This document shows, one piece after another, positions 43,236-50,225 of a DNA stretch of 50,225 nucleotides. Source of the stretch: CAZYBO01 sp964645205 (lineage in GTDB: Bacteria > Pseudomonadota > Alphaproteobacteria > Rickettsiales > SXRF01); NCBI GenBank assembly GCA_964645205.1, contig CAZYBO010000009.1:1-50225 (forward strand), read 5' to 3'. A program made the position numbers and the translations under genes. The notes under the pieces were generated by a model. The model was given only the letters and a program-made list of their open reading frames with translations. It did no database searches and was not told where the DNA came from. The stretch's first letter is position 1, and each line of letters begins with the position of its first letter.

Positions 43236-44102
43236 TTGCAGCGCGACCAGCCGGGAAAGCAGCGGCGTAACCGTGCTATCGAGGAACTCAATCGCGGCAT
43301 ACTACAGACCAAGCCGTCTTTCGATCTGGCAAAACAGGCGCTCGATGACTGGAAGACGCGGGTTATCGAGGATCTGGGCGGAGCCACCGAGGCGAATCAG
43401 CAATACATCGATCTCGTTGAAGAGATTTATGCCGTCAAGCTGAAGGACATCTACAATAAATCGCTGCTCGACAGTGACAAATGGGAAGACGGCGCGAGCC
43501 GTGCTTTAAGCCGTTATGCCGACGAGGCCACCAATGCGGCGAAGAACGCGGAGGAACTGTTCGGCGGCGCTGCCAGGAAAGTAGAAGATACGCTGGTCGA
43601 TATGGTCTCGAGCGGCGAGATTTCTTTCAGCAAGATCGGCGATCTCATTCAATCGCTCGAGCAGGATATCCTACGCATGTTCCTGCGCGAGAATGTCACG
43701 GGGCCGATCGCCAAAGGTCTGAGCGGTCTCTTGGGCGGTGGCAGTGGCGGCGGCAGCGGAGGAAGTGGCGGCGGGATATTCGGCAGTTTCTTCAGCGATA
43801 TTTTCAGTTCTCTTTTCCACGATGGCGGCGTGGTCGGCGCATCGAGCGTGTCCCGCCGTGCCGTGCCCGCCTATGCCTTTGCCGGTGCGCCGCGCCTGCA
43901 TAGCGGCCTGATGCCCGATGAATTTCCGGCCATTCTTCAGCGCGGCGAAACCGTGCTGCCGAAAAATAAGAAAACGGGCAGCAGCCCGCAGATCGTCATG
44001 AACATCACCACCGCCAATGCGCAGAGCTTCATGGATTCGCAAGGCCAGATCATGAGCAGGCTCGCCGGTCAGATGCAGCGTTTCAGAGCAAGGAATTCCT
44101 GA
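43236..44102 (+). pseudogene. Tail tape measure protein, C-terminal fragment
   Basis: About 288 residues of the C-terminus of a lambda-type tape measure protein: helical ALSRYADEATNAAKNAEELFGGAARKVEDTLVDMVSSGEISFSKIGDLIQSLEQDILRMFL, a Gly/Ser linker (GLLGGGSGGGSGGSGGGIFG), FHDGGVVG, and a terminal PAILQRGETVLP. The frame opens only at 43233 after an in-frame TGA, and the first possible start is a poor TTG with no ribosome site. The 5' part of the gene, normally well over a kilobase, is missing. The stop overlaps the next gene (TGATG). Confidence 0.8.
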
Positions 44103-44704
44103 TGCCAGCTTTTCACGAAGTGCAGTTTCCGCCGAAGATCGCCTACGGCGCTGCCGGTGGCGCGGAATTCAATACCAGCGTCACCGCCACGTTCGGCGGC
44201 TTCGAGCAGCGGAATATCAACTGGCAGAAGTCGCGCGGCCGCTGGGATGTCTCCACCGGCATCAAAATCAAAACCGACATCGACGTGCTCATCGCTTTTT
44301 TCCGCGCGCGCTTCGGGAAGGCTTACGGATTCCGCTTCAAGGACTGGATCGACTATCAGGGCATCGGCCAGTCGATAGGTACCGGCAATGGCGTGCTGAC
44401 CGCCTTCCAGCTGATCAAAACCTATGTGAGCGGCGGCAACACCTATGTCCGCGAAATCAAGAAGCCGGTGTCGGGCACGGTTAAGATTTACCTTAACGCC
44501 GTGCTTCAGATGTCCGGCTACACCGTTGATCACGCGACCGGCATAGTGACGTTCAGCGTCGCCCCCGGCGCGGGTGTGGCGATCAGCGCCGATTATGAAT
44601 TCGACGTGCCGGTGCGTTTCGACACGGATGCGCTTGCCGTGCGCGCCGATGGGCCGGGGCTTTTTGTCTGGGATGCCATTCCCATTGTGGAGATAAGGGT
44701 ATGA
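44102..44704 (+). CDS. Phage/GTA distal tail protein, DUF2460
   Basis: A 200-residue tail-tip protein equivalent to gp12 of the Rhodobacter gene transfer agent. Family motifs: FHEVQFPPKIAYGAAGGAEF, FGGFEQRNINWQKSRGRWDVSTG, IAFFRARFGKAYGFRFKDWIDY and the C-terminal VPVRFDTDALAVRADGPGLFVWDAIPIVEIRV. It starts on the stop of the tape measure fragment and its own stop overlaps DUF2163. Confidence 0.93.
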   Translation: MPAFHEVQFPPKIAYGAAGGAEFNTSVTATFGGFEQRNINWQKSRGRWDVSTGIKIKTDIDVLIAFFRARFGKAYGFRFKDWIDYQGIGQSIGTGNGVLTAFQLIKTYVSGGNTYVREIKKPVSGTVKIYLNAVLQMSGYTVDHATGIVTFSVAPGAGVAISADYEFDVPVRFDTDALAVRADGPGLFVWDAIPIVEIRV

Positions 44705-45561
44705 GAAGCGCTTCTTCCCCAATGAATGCCCACCTGGCGGGCGAAGTAACCAGCCTGGCCGTGTGCTGGCAGTTGACGCTGACGGACACCACGGTGATGG
44801 GATTTACCGATCACACCTCCGATCTAACGATCAGCAGCATTCTTTATAAGGCGGCGAGCGGCTTCTCACCCACCAGCATCGAAACCAAGGACAGATTCTC
44901 GGTCGACAATCTCGACGTGGCCGGAATTCTCGACAGCGCCGCCATCACCGAAGCCGACATCATGGCGGGCAAATACGACTTTGCCGAAATCCTGATCTTC
45001 ATGGTGAACGTCACCGATCTTTCGCAGGGCATTATCACTCACCGCCGCGGCTGGCTCGGCGAAGTCAGCCTGCAGAACGGACAGTTCACCGCCGAGGTGC
45101 GCGGGCTGGCGCAGAAGCTGCAGCAGAACATCGTGGAGCTATATTCGCCCACATGCCGCGCCGTGCTGGGCGATACGCGCTGCAAGGTGGCGCTCGGAGG
45201 ATTCACGGCCAGCGGGGCAATCGACACCGTCACCAGCAGGCAGGTTTTCATTTCCAATTCCATGACGCAGGCGGCGGGTTATTTCTCGGGCGGCGAAGTC
45301 CAGTGGCTCACCGGCGCCAATGCCGGTCGGCGCATGGAGATCAAGGAGTTTTCCAACAAGCAGTTCACGCTGGTGCTGCCCATGCCCAACAATGTGGCCG
45401 TGGGCGACACTTTTAACGCCATCGCCGGTTGCGACAAGACGTTCAACACCTGCTTCACAAAATTCAGCAACGCGGTGAATTTCCGTGGCGAGCCTTATGT
45501 GCCGGGCATGGACAAGATGCTTTCCACCGCATCGACTTCAAATGATCTGGAGCAAGCATGA
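44701..45561 (+). CDS. Phage/GTA tail protein, DUF2163
   Basis: A 286-residue tail-tip hub protein, counterpart of GTA gp13. Motifs: SLAVCWQLTLTDTTVMGFTDHTSDLTI, SVDNLDVAGILDSAAITEADIMAGKYDFAEI, HRRGWLGEVSLQNGQFTAEVRGLAQKLQQNIVELYSPTCRAVLGDTRCKV (with the conserved Cys pair) and a C-terminal CDKTFNTC...NFRGEPYVPG. The 4-base overlap with the peptidase gene is usual for this block. Confidence 0.93.
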   Translation: MRSASSPMNAHLAGEVTSLAVCWQLTLTDTTVMGFTDHTSDLTISSILYKAASGFSPTSIETKDRFSVDNLDVAGILDSAAITEADIMAGKYDFAEILIFMVNVTDLSQGIITHRRGWLGEVSLQNGQFTAEVRGLAQKLQQNIVELYSPTCRAVLGDTRCKVALGGFTASGAIDTVTSRQVFISNSMTQAAGYFSGGEVQWLTGANAGRRMEIKEFSNKQFTLVLPMPNNVAVGDTFNAIAGCDKTFNTCFTKFSNAVNFRGEPYVPGMDKMLSTASTSNDLEQA

Positions 45562-45998
45562 CCACGCCGCAGGAGATTGTAGCACAGGCGAGAACCTGGC
45601 TGGGCACGCCGTTTCACCACCAGGCACGCCTCAAAAAGAAAGGCTGCGACTGCCTCGGGCTGATCGTGGGCGTGGTGGCAGAGCTGGATATGAGGGACAG
45701 AAACGGTGTGCCGCTGGCCGACTATGACGAGGTCAGCTACTCGAAGGAACCTGACGGCGCATATCTGACGCAGAAACTCACCGGCCTACTCGATGAAGTT
45801 TCGATAGAAGAAGCGCAGGCCGGTGACCTGGCGCTGTTCAAAGTGCGGGATAATCCGCAGCACCTCGCAATCCTCAGCGATTACGAAGGTACGCTGGGCA
45901 TGATTCATTGCTATCTCCTCACGCGCGGCGTGGTGGAGCACCGGCTCGACGCCGACTGGAAATCACGACTGGATAAGGTTTACCGATGGCAGCCATAG
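45558..45998 (+). CDS. Phage tail NlpC/P60 peptidase
   Basis: A 146-residue C40 peptidase, counterpart of GTA gp14; it probably cuts peptidoglycan during genome delivery. It has the substrate-groove ARTWLGTPFHHQARLKKKGCDCLGL, where the Cys before LGL is the nucleophile, and the catalytic His region DNPQHLAILSD, followed by MIHCYLLTRGVVEHRLDADW. It overlaps the next gene by 13 bases. Confidence 0.93.
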   Translation: MTTPQEIVAQARTWLGTPFHHQARLKKKGCDCLGLIVGVVAELDMRDRNGVPLADYDEVSYSKEPDGAYLTQKLTGLLDEVSIEEAQAGDLALFKVRDNPQHLAILSDYEGTLGMIHCYLLTRGVVEHRLDADWKSRLDKVYRWQP

Positions 45999-47110
45999 TT
46001 CTTGCAGCCGCAGCATCCTCCGCTGCCACATCGCTGGGCGCAAGCGCCTTCGTAGCGGGACTGGCAGGCGGCGTGGGTGGATTTGCGGGCGGGTTCATTG
46101 ACCGCGCCATATTCGGCACCAAGGCGAAGATCAGCCAGGAAGGATCGCGTCTCACCGATCTGATGGTGCAGGCCTCCACCTACGGTAAAGCGATTCCGCT
46201 GGTCTACGGCAACACACGCATCGCCGGAAACGTCATCTGGTCGCAGCCGATTCAGGAACACGTCACCACGACAACGCAGAGTTCCGGTGGCGGCAAAGGC
46301 GGCGGCGGTGGCGGCGTGGAGACGACGACCACCAATTACACCTACACCGCATCGCTGGCGGTGGCGATCTGCGAGGGCCCGATCACGGAAGTGCTTCGGG
46401 TATGGGCTGATTCCAAGCAGCTTGATCTGACGCAGGGCAGCTATACTCTCTATCTCGGCACGGAAGACCAACTGCCGGACACGTTCATGTCGTCCTTCTA
46501 TCCGGCTGGCCAGACGCCCGGCCATCGCGGCATGGCCTATGTCGTGATCAAAGATTTCCCGCTGGCCGATTACGGCAATCGTATTCCGAACTTCACCTTC
46601 GAAGTCCGGCGCACGATGAAAAAAGCGAACGACCTTGAAGACAGAATCACCGATATCTCATTCATCCCCGGCGCGGGTGAATATGTCTACGACACTGTGG
46701 TGCAGGAAAAAACCACCGGCCAGACCGATGTGAACGGCAATTTCATTCAGGCAGGTAAAGTCGTCAAGATCAATCAGAATAACCTTTCCGCCAAAGCCGA
46801 CTTGCTGGTGGCGATGGATGATCTAAAAAACACGCTGCCTAACGTCCAGTGGGTTTCGGTGGTGGTCAACTGGTTCGGCGATACCCTCGATCCGGCCGCG
46901 ATAGTGATCAAGCCCGCCGCCGAATTCAACGGCCAGGGCGCGCGAGTCTTGCCTGATGAATGGGAAGTCGGCAGCTTCAACCGTGGCAATGCGCATGTGA
47001 TTCTGACTTTTGGAGACGGTTCGCCCACCTATGGCGGGACGCCGACCGACAAAAGCATCGTCCGGATATGTCAGGAGTTGAAGGCTCGTGGCTACAGCGT
47101 GCTGTTCTAG
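45986..47110 (+). pseudogene. Host-specificity / baseplate protein, truncated at its C-terminus
   Basis: The N-terminal 374 residues of a gpJ/GTA gp15-like tail-tip protein: a hydrophobic Ala/Gly-rich start (AGLAGGVGGFAGGFIDRAIFG), KAIPLVYGNTRIAGNVIWS, YTASLAVAICEGPITEVLRVWADSK and LADYGNRIPNFTFEVRR. The frame ends at TAG right after ICQELKARGYSVLF, where complete relatives continue into a TIM-barrel-like domain for a total of about 1,000 residues or more. The DNA beyond is unrelated, so the 3' two-thirds is lost. Confidence 0.85.
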
Positions 47111-47239
47111 GTATACCGATCAGCCAAAGAAGAATTCCGCGTCCCATAATCAGGCCTTTCATTTCATCGTTATGGTTTTGTAAAGAGCTTGCGAACATGC
47201 TCCCCTTCGGGCAAATGAAGGGGAGTCATGAACCGCGAA

Positions 47240-47595
47240 TTAGGCAGCAAAGCGATCTGTAATGCCGTAATGCTGGTAAAGATTGCTGCGGAACGTCGGA
47301 TCGGCCATATTGGGCCACCGATCTTTATCGAAGCCCTCTGCATTCGCTAGGCGGTCTTTGTCTGTGTCCAGGATGAAGCTTTATCATCCGTGTTCAACTT
47401 CATGGCTTCGGGCGGGATAGCAAATAACTTATCGCCCATACCGAGCAAGCCGCCAAAAGACAGAACATAATACGCCACACGGTTATTTTCCGTGTCGAGC
47501 ATTATGTCTTTCACATGGCCGAGGTTCTCACCTTGAGCATTTTTTACATCATCACCGCTGAGCGTTGAAGCGGACATCAAAATTGGGTTCGTCAT
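47240..47595 (-). pseudogene. PRC-barrel domain protein, frameshifted
   Basis: The intact part starts MTNPILMSASTLSGDDVKN (ATG after GGAGA) and runs NLGHVKDIMLDTENNRVAYYVLSFGGLLGMGDKLFAIPPEAMKL, a PRC-barrel. After NTDDKA the frame runs to an early stop. One base over, the sequence continues in good family form: LDTDKDRLANAEGFDKD, RWPNMADPTF and finally YQHYGITDRFAA before a stop at 47240. The loss of one base near 47376 (AAAG to AAG on the plus strand) explains this. Repaired length would be about 118 residues. Confidence 0.85.
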
Positions 47596-47855
47596 GGCTT
47601 TCTCCTTTGTTTTTTCCCGAATGGCGGGAATTCTTGATTGTTACTAAGGCAGGGCGCTAGTCTGTTTATGGGTAACCGCTTCAGCGTAATGAAGCGATGC
47701 GATGAATTCGCTGGCGTATATTTTTTACATCAATGAGTTAATGCGCACAGGACGTCGGGCATGAAAAAATCCTTGATAAGAATCGATACTTCGCCACACT
47801 CGGTGTCCGGCGCACATCTGTCGCGTCTTTTTATAACTGACACTGGAGCATTTTC

Positions 47856-48209
47856 ATGACCGACATCACCCGTATCGAACCCGGCGCGCGTATGAGCGAG
47901 GCGGTTATTCATCATGGCAAGGTGTATACGTGCGGGATCGTGGCGGGGGACGCTATGGGGCAGGGGGTGTTCGAGCAGACGCAGGATATATTGCGGCAGA
48001 TCGACGCGCTGCTGGCGCAGGCGGGCAGCGATAAGACGCGCATCCTGAAGGCGAATATCTGGCTGACCGACATCGCCAGCTTCGCGCAGATGAACAAGGC
48101 GTGGGACGCATGGGCGGTGCCGGGCAAAACGCCCGCGCGCGCCACGGTGGAGGCTAAATTGGCCGCGCCGGGCTATGATGTGGAGATTATGGTCGAAGCG
48201 GCTTGTTGA
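47856..48209 (+). CDS. RidA/YjgF-family protein
   Basis: A 117-residue protein of the family that hydrolyses reactive enamine/imine intermediates; cytosolic trimer. It contains AVIHHGKVYTCGIVAGDAMGQGVFEQTQDILRQIDALLAQAGSDKTRILKANIWLTDI and the signature PGKTPARATVEAKLAAPGYDVEIMVEA; the substrate-binding Arg lies in PARATVEA. The sequence belongs to the divergent group (TCGxVA rather than SGQxP), so the exact substrate is uncertain. ATG follows GGAG. Confidence 0.93.
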   Translation: MTDITRIEPGARMSEAVIHHGKVYTCGIVAGDAMGQGVFEQTQDILRQIDALLAQAGSDKTRILKANIWLTDIASFAQMNKAWDAWAVPGKTPARATVEAKLAAPGYDVEIMVEAAC

Positions 48210-48268
48210 CGCAGGGGCAGTAAACCTCTAGGTTTCGCGGCTTCTTTCACCTTCCGGGCGCGTGGCCG

Positions 48269-50116
48269 ATGCTTTTTATTACAGACCTGACTTACCGTAT
48301 CGCCGGGCGTACGTTGCTGGACAAGGCGTCGCTGTCGATCCCGGCCGGGCACCGCGTGGGGCTGGTGGGGCCAAACGGCACGGGGAAATCGACGCTGTTC
48401 AAGCTGATTTCGGGTGAGCTTTCGGCGGACGGCGGCGAGATTTCGCTCATCAAGGGCGCGAGCATGGGCATGGTGCGGCAGGATTTGCCGGATGACGACA
48501 CCACGCTGATCGACATCGTGCTGGCCGCCGACACCGAGCGCGCCGCGTTGCTGGAAGAGGCGGAAACCGCACATGATCCCGACCGCATCGGCTATATTTA
48601 CACTCGCCTCGATGAAATCCGCGCCTATGATGCGCCTGCGCGCGCGGCGACGATTTTGGCCGGGCTTGGGTTTTCCGACCATGCGCAGAACAGCCCGATT
48701 TCGTCGTTCTCCGGCGGCTGGCGCGCGCGCGTGGCGCTGGCGGCGGCGCTGTTCCGCGAACCGAACCTGCTGCTGCTCGACGAACCGACGAACCATCTGG
48801 ATTTCGAGGCGATGGTGTGGCTGGAAAATTTTATGATCCGCTACAAGCATACGCTGGTGGTCATCAGCCATGACCGCGATATTTTGAACAAGACGGTCGA
48901 TCATATCGTGCATCTGGAGAACCAGAAGCTGAACCTCTACACCGGCAATTACGACCATTTTGAGCATAAGCGCGCCGAACGCATGCTCGGCCAGCAGGCC
49001 TTGCGCGAAAAACAGCTGGCGCAAAAGGCGCATATGATGAAATTCGTCGAGCGCTTCGGGGCGACGGCCAGCAAAGCGAGGCAAGCGCAGAGCCGCCTGA
49101 AGATGATCCAGAAAATGGACATCGTGGATGCGGTGATGGCCGACCGCGTGACGTCGTTCTCCTTCCCCGAGCCGGAGGAAGAAAAATCGCCGATGATCGT
49201 GCTGGAAAATGTCGATGCGGGCTATACGAAAGACAGGCCGGTGCTGAAAAACCTGCAATTGCGCATCGATGCGGATGACCGCATTGCGCTGCTGGGCGCC
49301 AACGGCAACGGGAAATCGACGCTGATGAAGCTGATTTCCGGGCGGTTGCCGCCGCTTTCCGGGCAGATACACAAATCGGGTAAGCTGCGCGTGGGCTATT
49401 TCGCGCAGTTCCAGACTGATGAGCTGGACGTATCGCAAACGCCGTTTGAAGTGATGCGCAGGGTGATGAAAACCGTGCCGGAAGCAAGAATTCGCGCGGC
49501 GCTCGCCAAGTTCGGGTTCGACAAGCATAAGGCGGATACGAAGGTGGGGGAATTGTCGGGCGGCGAAAAAGCGCGGCTGCTGTTCTGCCTGATGAGCTTC
49601 GACGCGCCGCACATCATGCTGCTCGACGAGCCGACCAACCATCTGGACATCGACGCGCGCGAGGCGTTGACGCAGGCGCTTAACAACTACACCGGTGCGG
49701 TGATTATCGTGAGCCATGACCCGCATCTCGTGGAGTGCGTCGCCGACCGTTTATGGATCGTGGGTGATGGCACCTGTAAGCCGTATGACGACGATCTGGA
49801 TGCCTACCGTCAATTGGTGGTGCAACAACGCAGGCGCGAACGTGAAACGGCTAAAAAAGAAGCCAAAAACAATAAAATAAAAGACGAACCTAAAGTAGAG
49901 CGCAATCTTACGAAAGCAGAAAAAGAGGCTGCAAAACTGGAGAAAAAAATCGCCGACCTCGTGCTGCGCAGGGACGCAATGGACAACGAAATCGCCAATG
50001 CCTGCGCATCTGGCGATAATAGCCAATTAAAAGATTTAAATATTACCTATTCTGACCTCCAGGGGCAGATTTCCGCCGCGGAAGTGGAGCTGGAAGCCTT
50101 GATCGCAAAATTATAG
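48269..50116 (+). CDS. ABC-F ATPase (YheS/Uup-like)
   Basis: A 615-residue soluble protein with two ABC domains and no membrane segments; ABC-F proteins act on ribosomes to relieve stalled translation. First domain: Walker A GLVGPNGTGKST, signature SSFSGGWRARVALAAAL, Walker B LLLLDEPTNHLDF. Then the interdomain arm rich in Lys/Arg/Gln (MMKFVERFGATASKARQAQSRLKMIQKM). Second domain: GANGNGKST, GELSGGEKARLLF, IMLLDEPTNHLDI. A C-terminal coiled coil runs from about residue 520. The opening MLFITDLTYRIAGRTLLDKASL and length are closest to YheS. It starts 59 bases after the ridA-type gene. Confidence 0.94.
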   Translation: MLFITDLTYRIAGRTLLDKASLSIPAGHRVGLVGPNGTGKSTLFKLISGELSADGGEISLIKGASMGMVRQDLPDDDTTLIDIVLAADTERAALLEEAETAHDPDRIGYIYTRLDEIRAYDAPARAATILAGLGFSDHAQNSPISSFSGGWRARVALAAALFREPNLLLLDEPTNHLDFEAMVWLENFMIRYKHTLVVISHDRDILNKTVDHIVHLENQKLNLYTGNYDHFEHKRAERMLGQQALREKQLAQKAHMMKFVERFGATASKARQAQSRLKMIQKMDIVDAVMADRVTSFSFPEPEEEKSPMIVLENVDAGYTKDRPVLKNLQLRIDADDRIALLGANGNGKSTLMKLISGRLPPLSGQIHKSGKLRVGYFAQFQTDELDVSQTPFEVMRRVMKTVPEARIRAALAKFGFDKHKADTKVGELSGGEKARLLFCLMSFDAPHIMLLDEPTNHLDIDAREALTQALNNYTGAVIIVSHDPHLVECVADRLWIVGDGTCKPYDDDLDAYRQLVVQQRRRERETAKKEAKNNKIKDEPKVERNLTKAEKEAAKLEKKIADLVLRRDAMDNEIANACASGDNSQLKDLNITYSDLQGQISAAEVELEALIAKL

Positions 50117-50225
50117 GTTAGGGCGTCGCCTTTCTCCCCCGTCCTTCCCTCTTTCCCCGGCTTTCACACCTAAAGTAATTTACCCGATATTTGCAGTAAA
50201 TATTTGTCATTACTAGATAAACTGG

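Larger units (their letters stand above)
35918..47110. mobile_element. Defective prophage with large serine recombinase
   Basis: Contains a recombinase operon on the left, a divergent repressor/Cro-like switch, a replication arm with GapR-like, DUF1376 and methyltransferase genes, a tRNA-like gene, and a tail-tip block (tape measure C-terminus, DUF2460, DUF2163, NlpC/P60, host-specificity protein). No terminase, portal, protease, capsid or head-tail genes are present, the tape measure gene lacks its 5' part and the last gene is cut short. The boundaries are set by gene content; no att repeats were recognised. Confidence 0.85.

Noticed and set aside
43236..47110. Functional gene transfer agent cluster
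   Set aside because: The gene order matches the GTA tail block, but head genes are absent, the tape measure and host-specificity genes are truncated, and the region is joined to a recombinase and repressor typical of a prophage.

Overview
The window reads as part of an alphaproteobacterial chromosome with moderately high GC. Supporting signs are an UvrA whose first zinc finger has the Cys-to-Ser form I associate with alphaproteobacteria, a CarD regulator, an SSB with a DDEIPF tip, a lipA locus that also carries a RatA/COQ10-type gene, a GapR-type protein, and a large serine recombinase travelling with a DUF2924 protein. I cannot place the order or genus from sequence alone.

Layout. 1-9.9 kb: the end of thiC, a beta-carbonic anhydrase, a DUF2061 membrane protein, a small exported protein, three genes of unknown function (2.9-4.3 kb), glnA, a YdfG-type dehydrogenase, a SIMPL-domain protein, ccmC, a 7Fe ferredoxin and a CarD regulator with a long lysine/alanine-rich N-terminal tail. 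9.9-19.9 kb: uvrA and ssb (divergent), glnB, bacterioferritin, an exported cyclophilin, queA-tgt for queuosine tRNA modification, and a ydbH-ynbE-ydbL-like envelope operon. queA carries a palindromic repeat inserted in frame. 20-31.6 kb: tRNA-Lys, a polytopic protein/glycosyltransferase/DUF2304 trio, a complete kdpFABC potassium pump with the sensor kdpD but no kdpE beside it, a second large polytopic protein, and rpoZ. 31.7-35.5 kb: lipA and a ratA/COQ10-like gene separated by four unrelated genes, one of them AT-rich. tRNA-Ser(GGA) follows.

35.9-47.1 kb is a defective prophage. Its left arm is a tightly overlapping leftward operon: small membrane protein, XRE regulator, 63-aa protein, DUF2924, large serine recombinase, accessory protein. 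Next come a divergent repressor/Cro-like switch with shared CCGGAAA operator-like sites and a rightward replication arm: GapR-like, TSCPD-like, DUF1376 replication protein, a small protein and a ParB-methyltransferase. A degenerate tRNA-Met-like gene follows. The sequence then jumps directly to the C-terminal part of a tail tape measure protein and the tail tip genes DUF2460, DUF2163, NlpC/P60 and a truncated host-specificity protein. Terminase, portal and capsid genes are missing. Beyond it lie a frameshifted PRC-barrel gene, a RidA protein and an ABC-F ATPase.

Points most worth attention: the queA insertion, the tRNA-like gene with an 8-nt anticodon loop at the phage deletion junction, the seven 12-bp repeats inside the replication gene, the histone-H1-like tail on CarD, and the orphan KdpD. 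I found no CRISPR array, no rRNA and no transposase gene. I found no clear new defence system.
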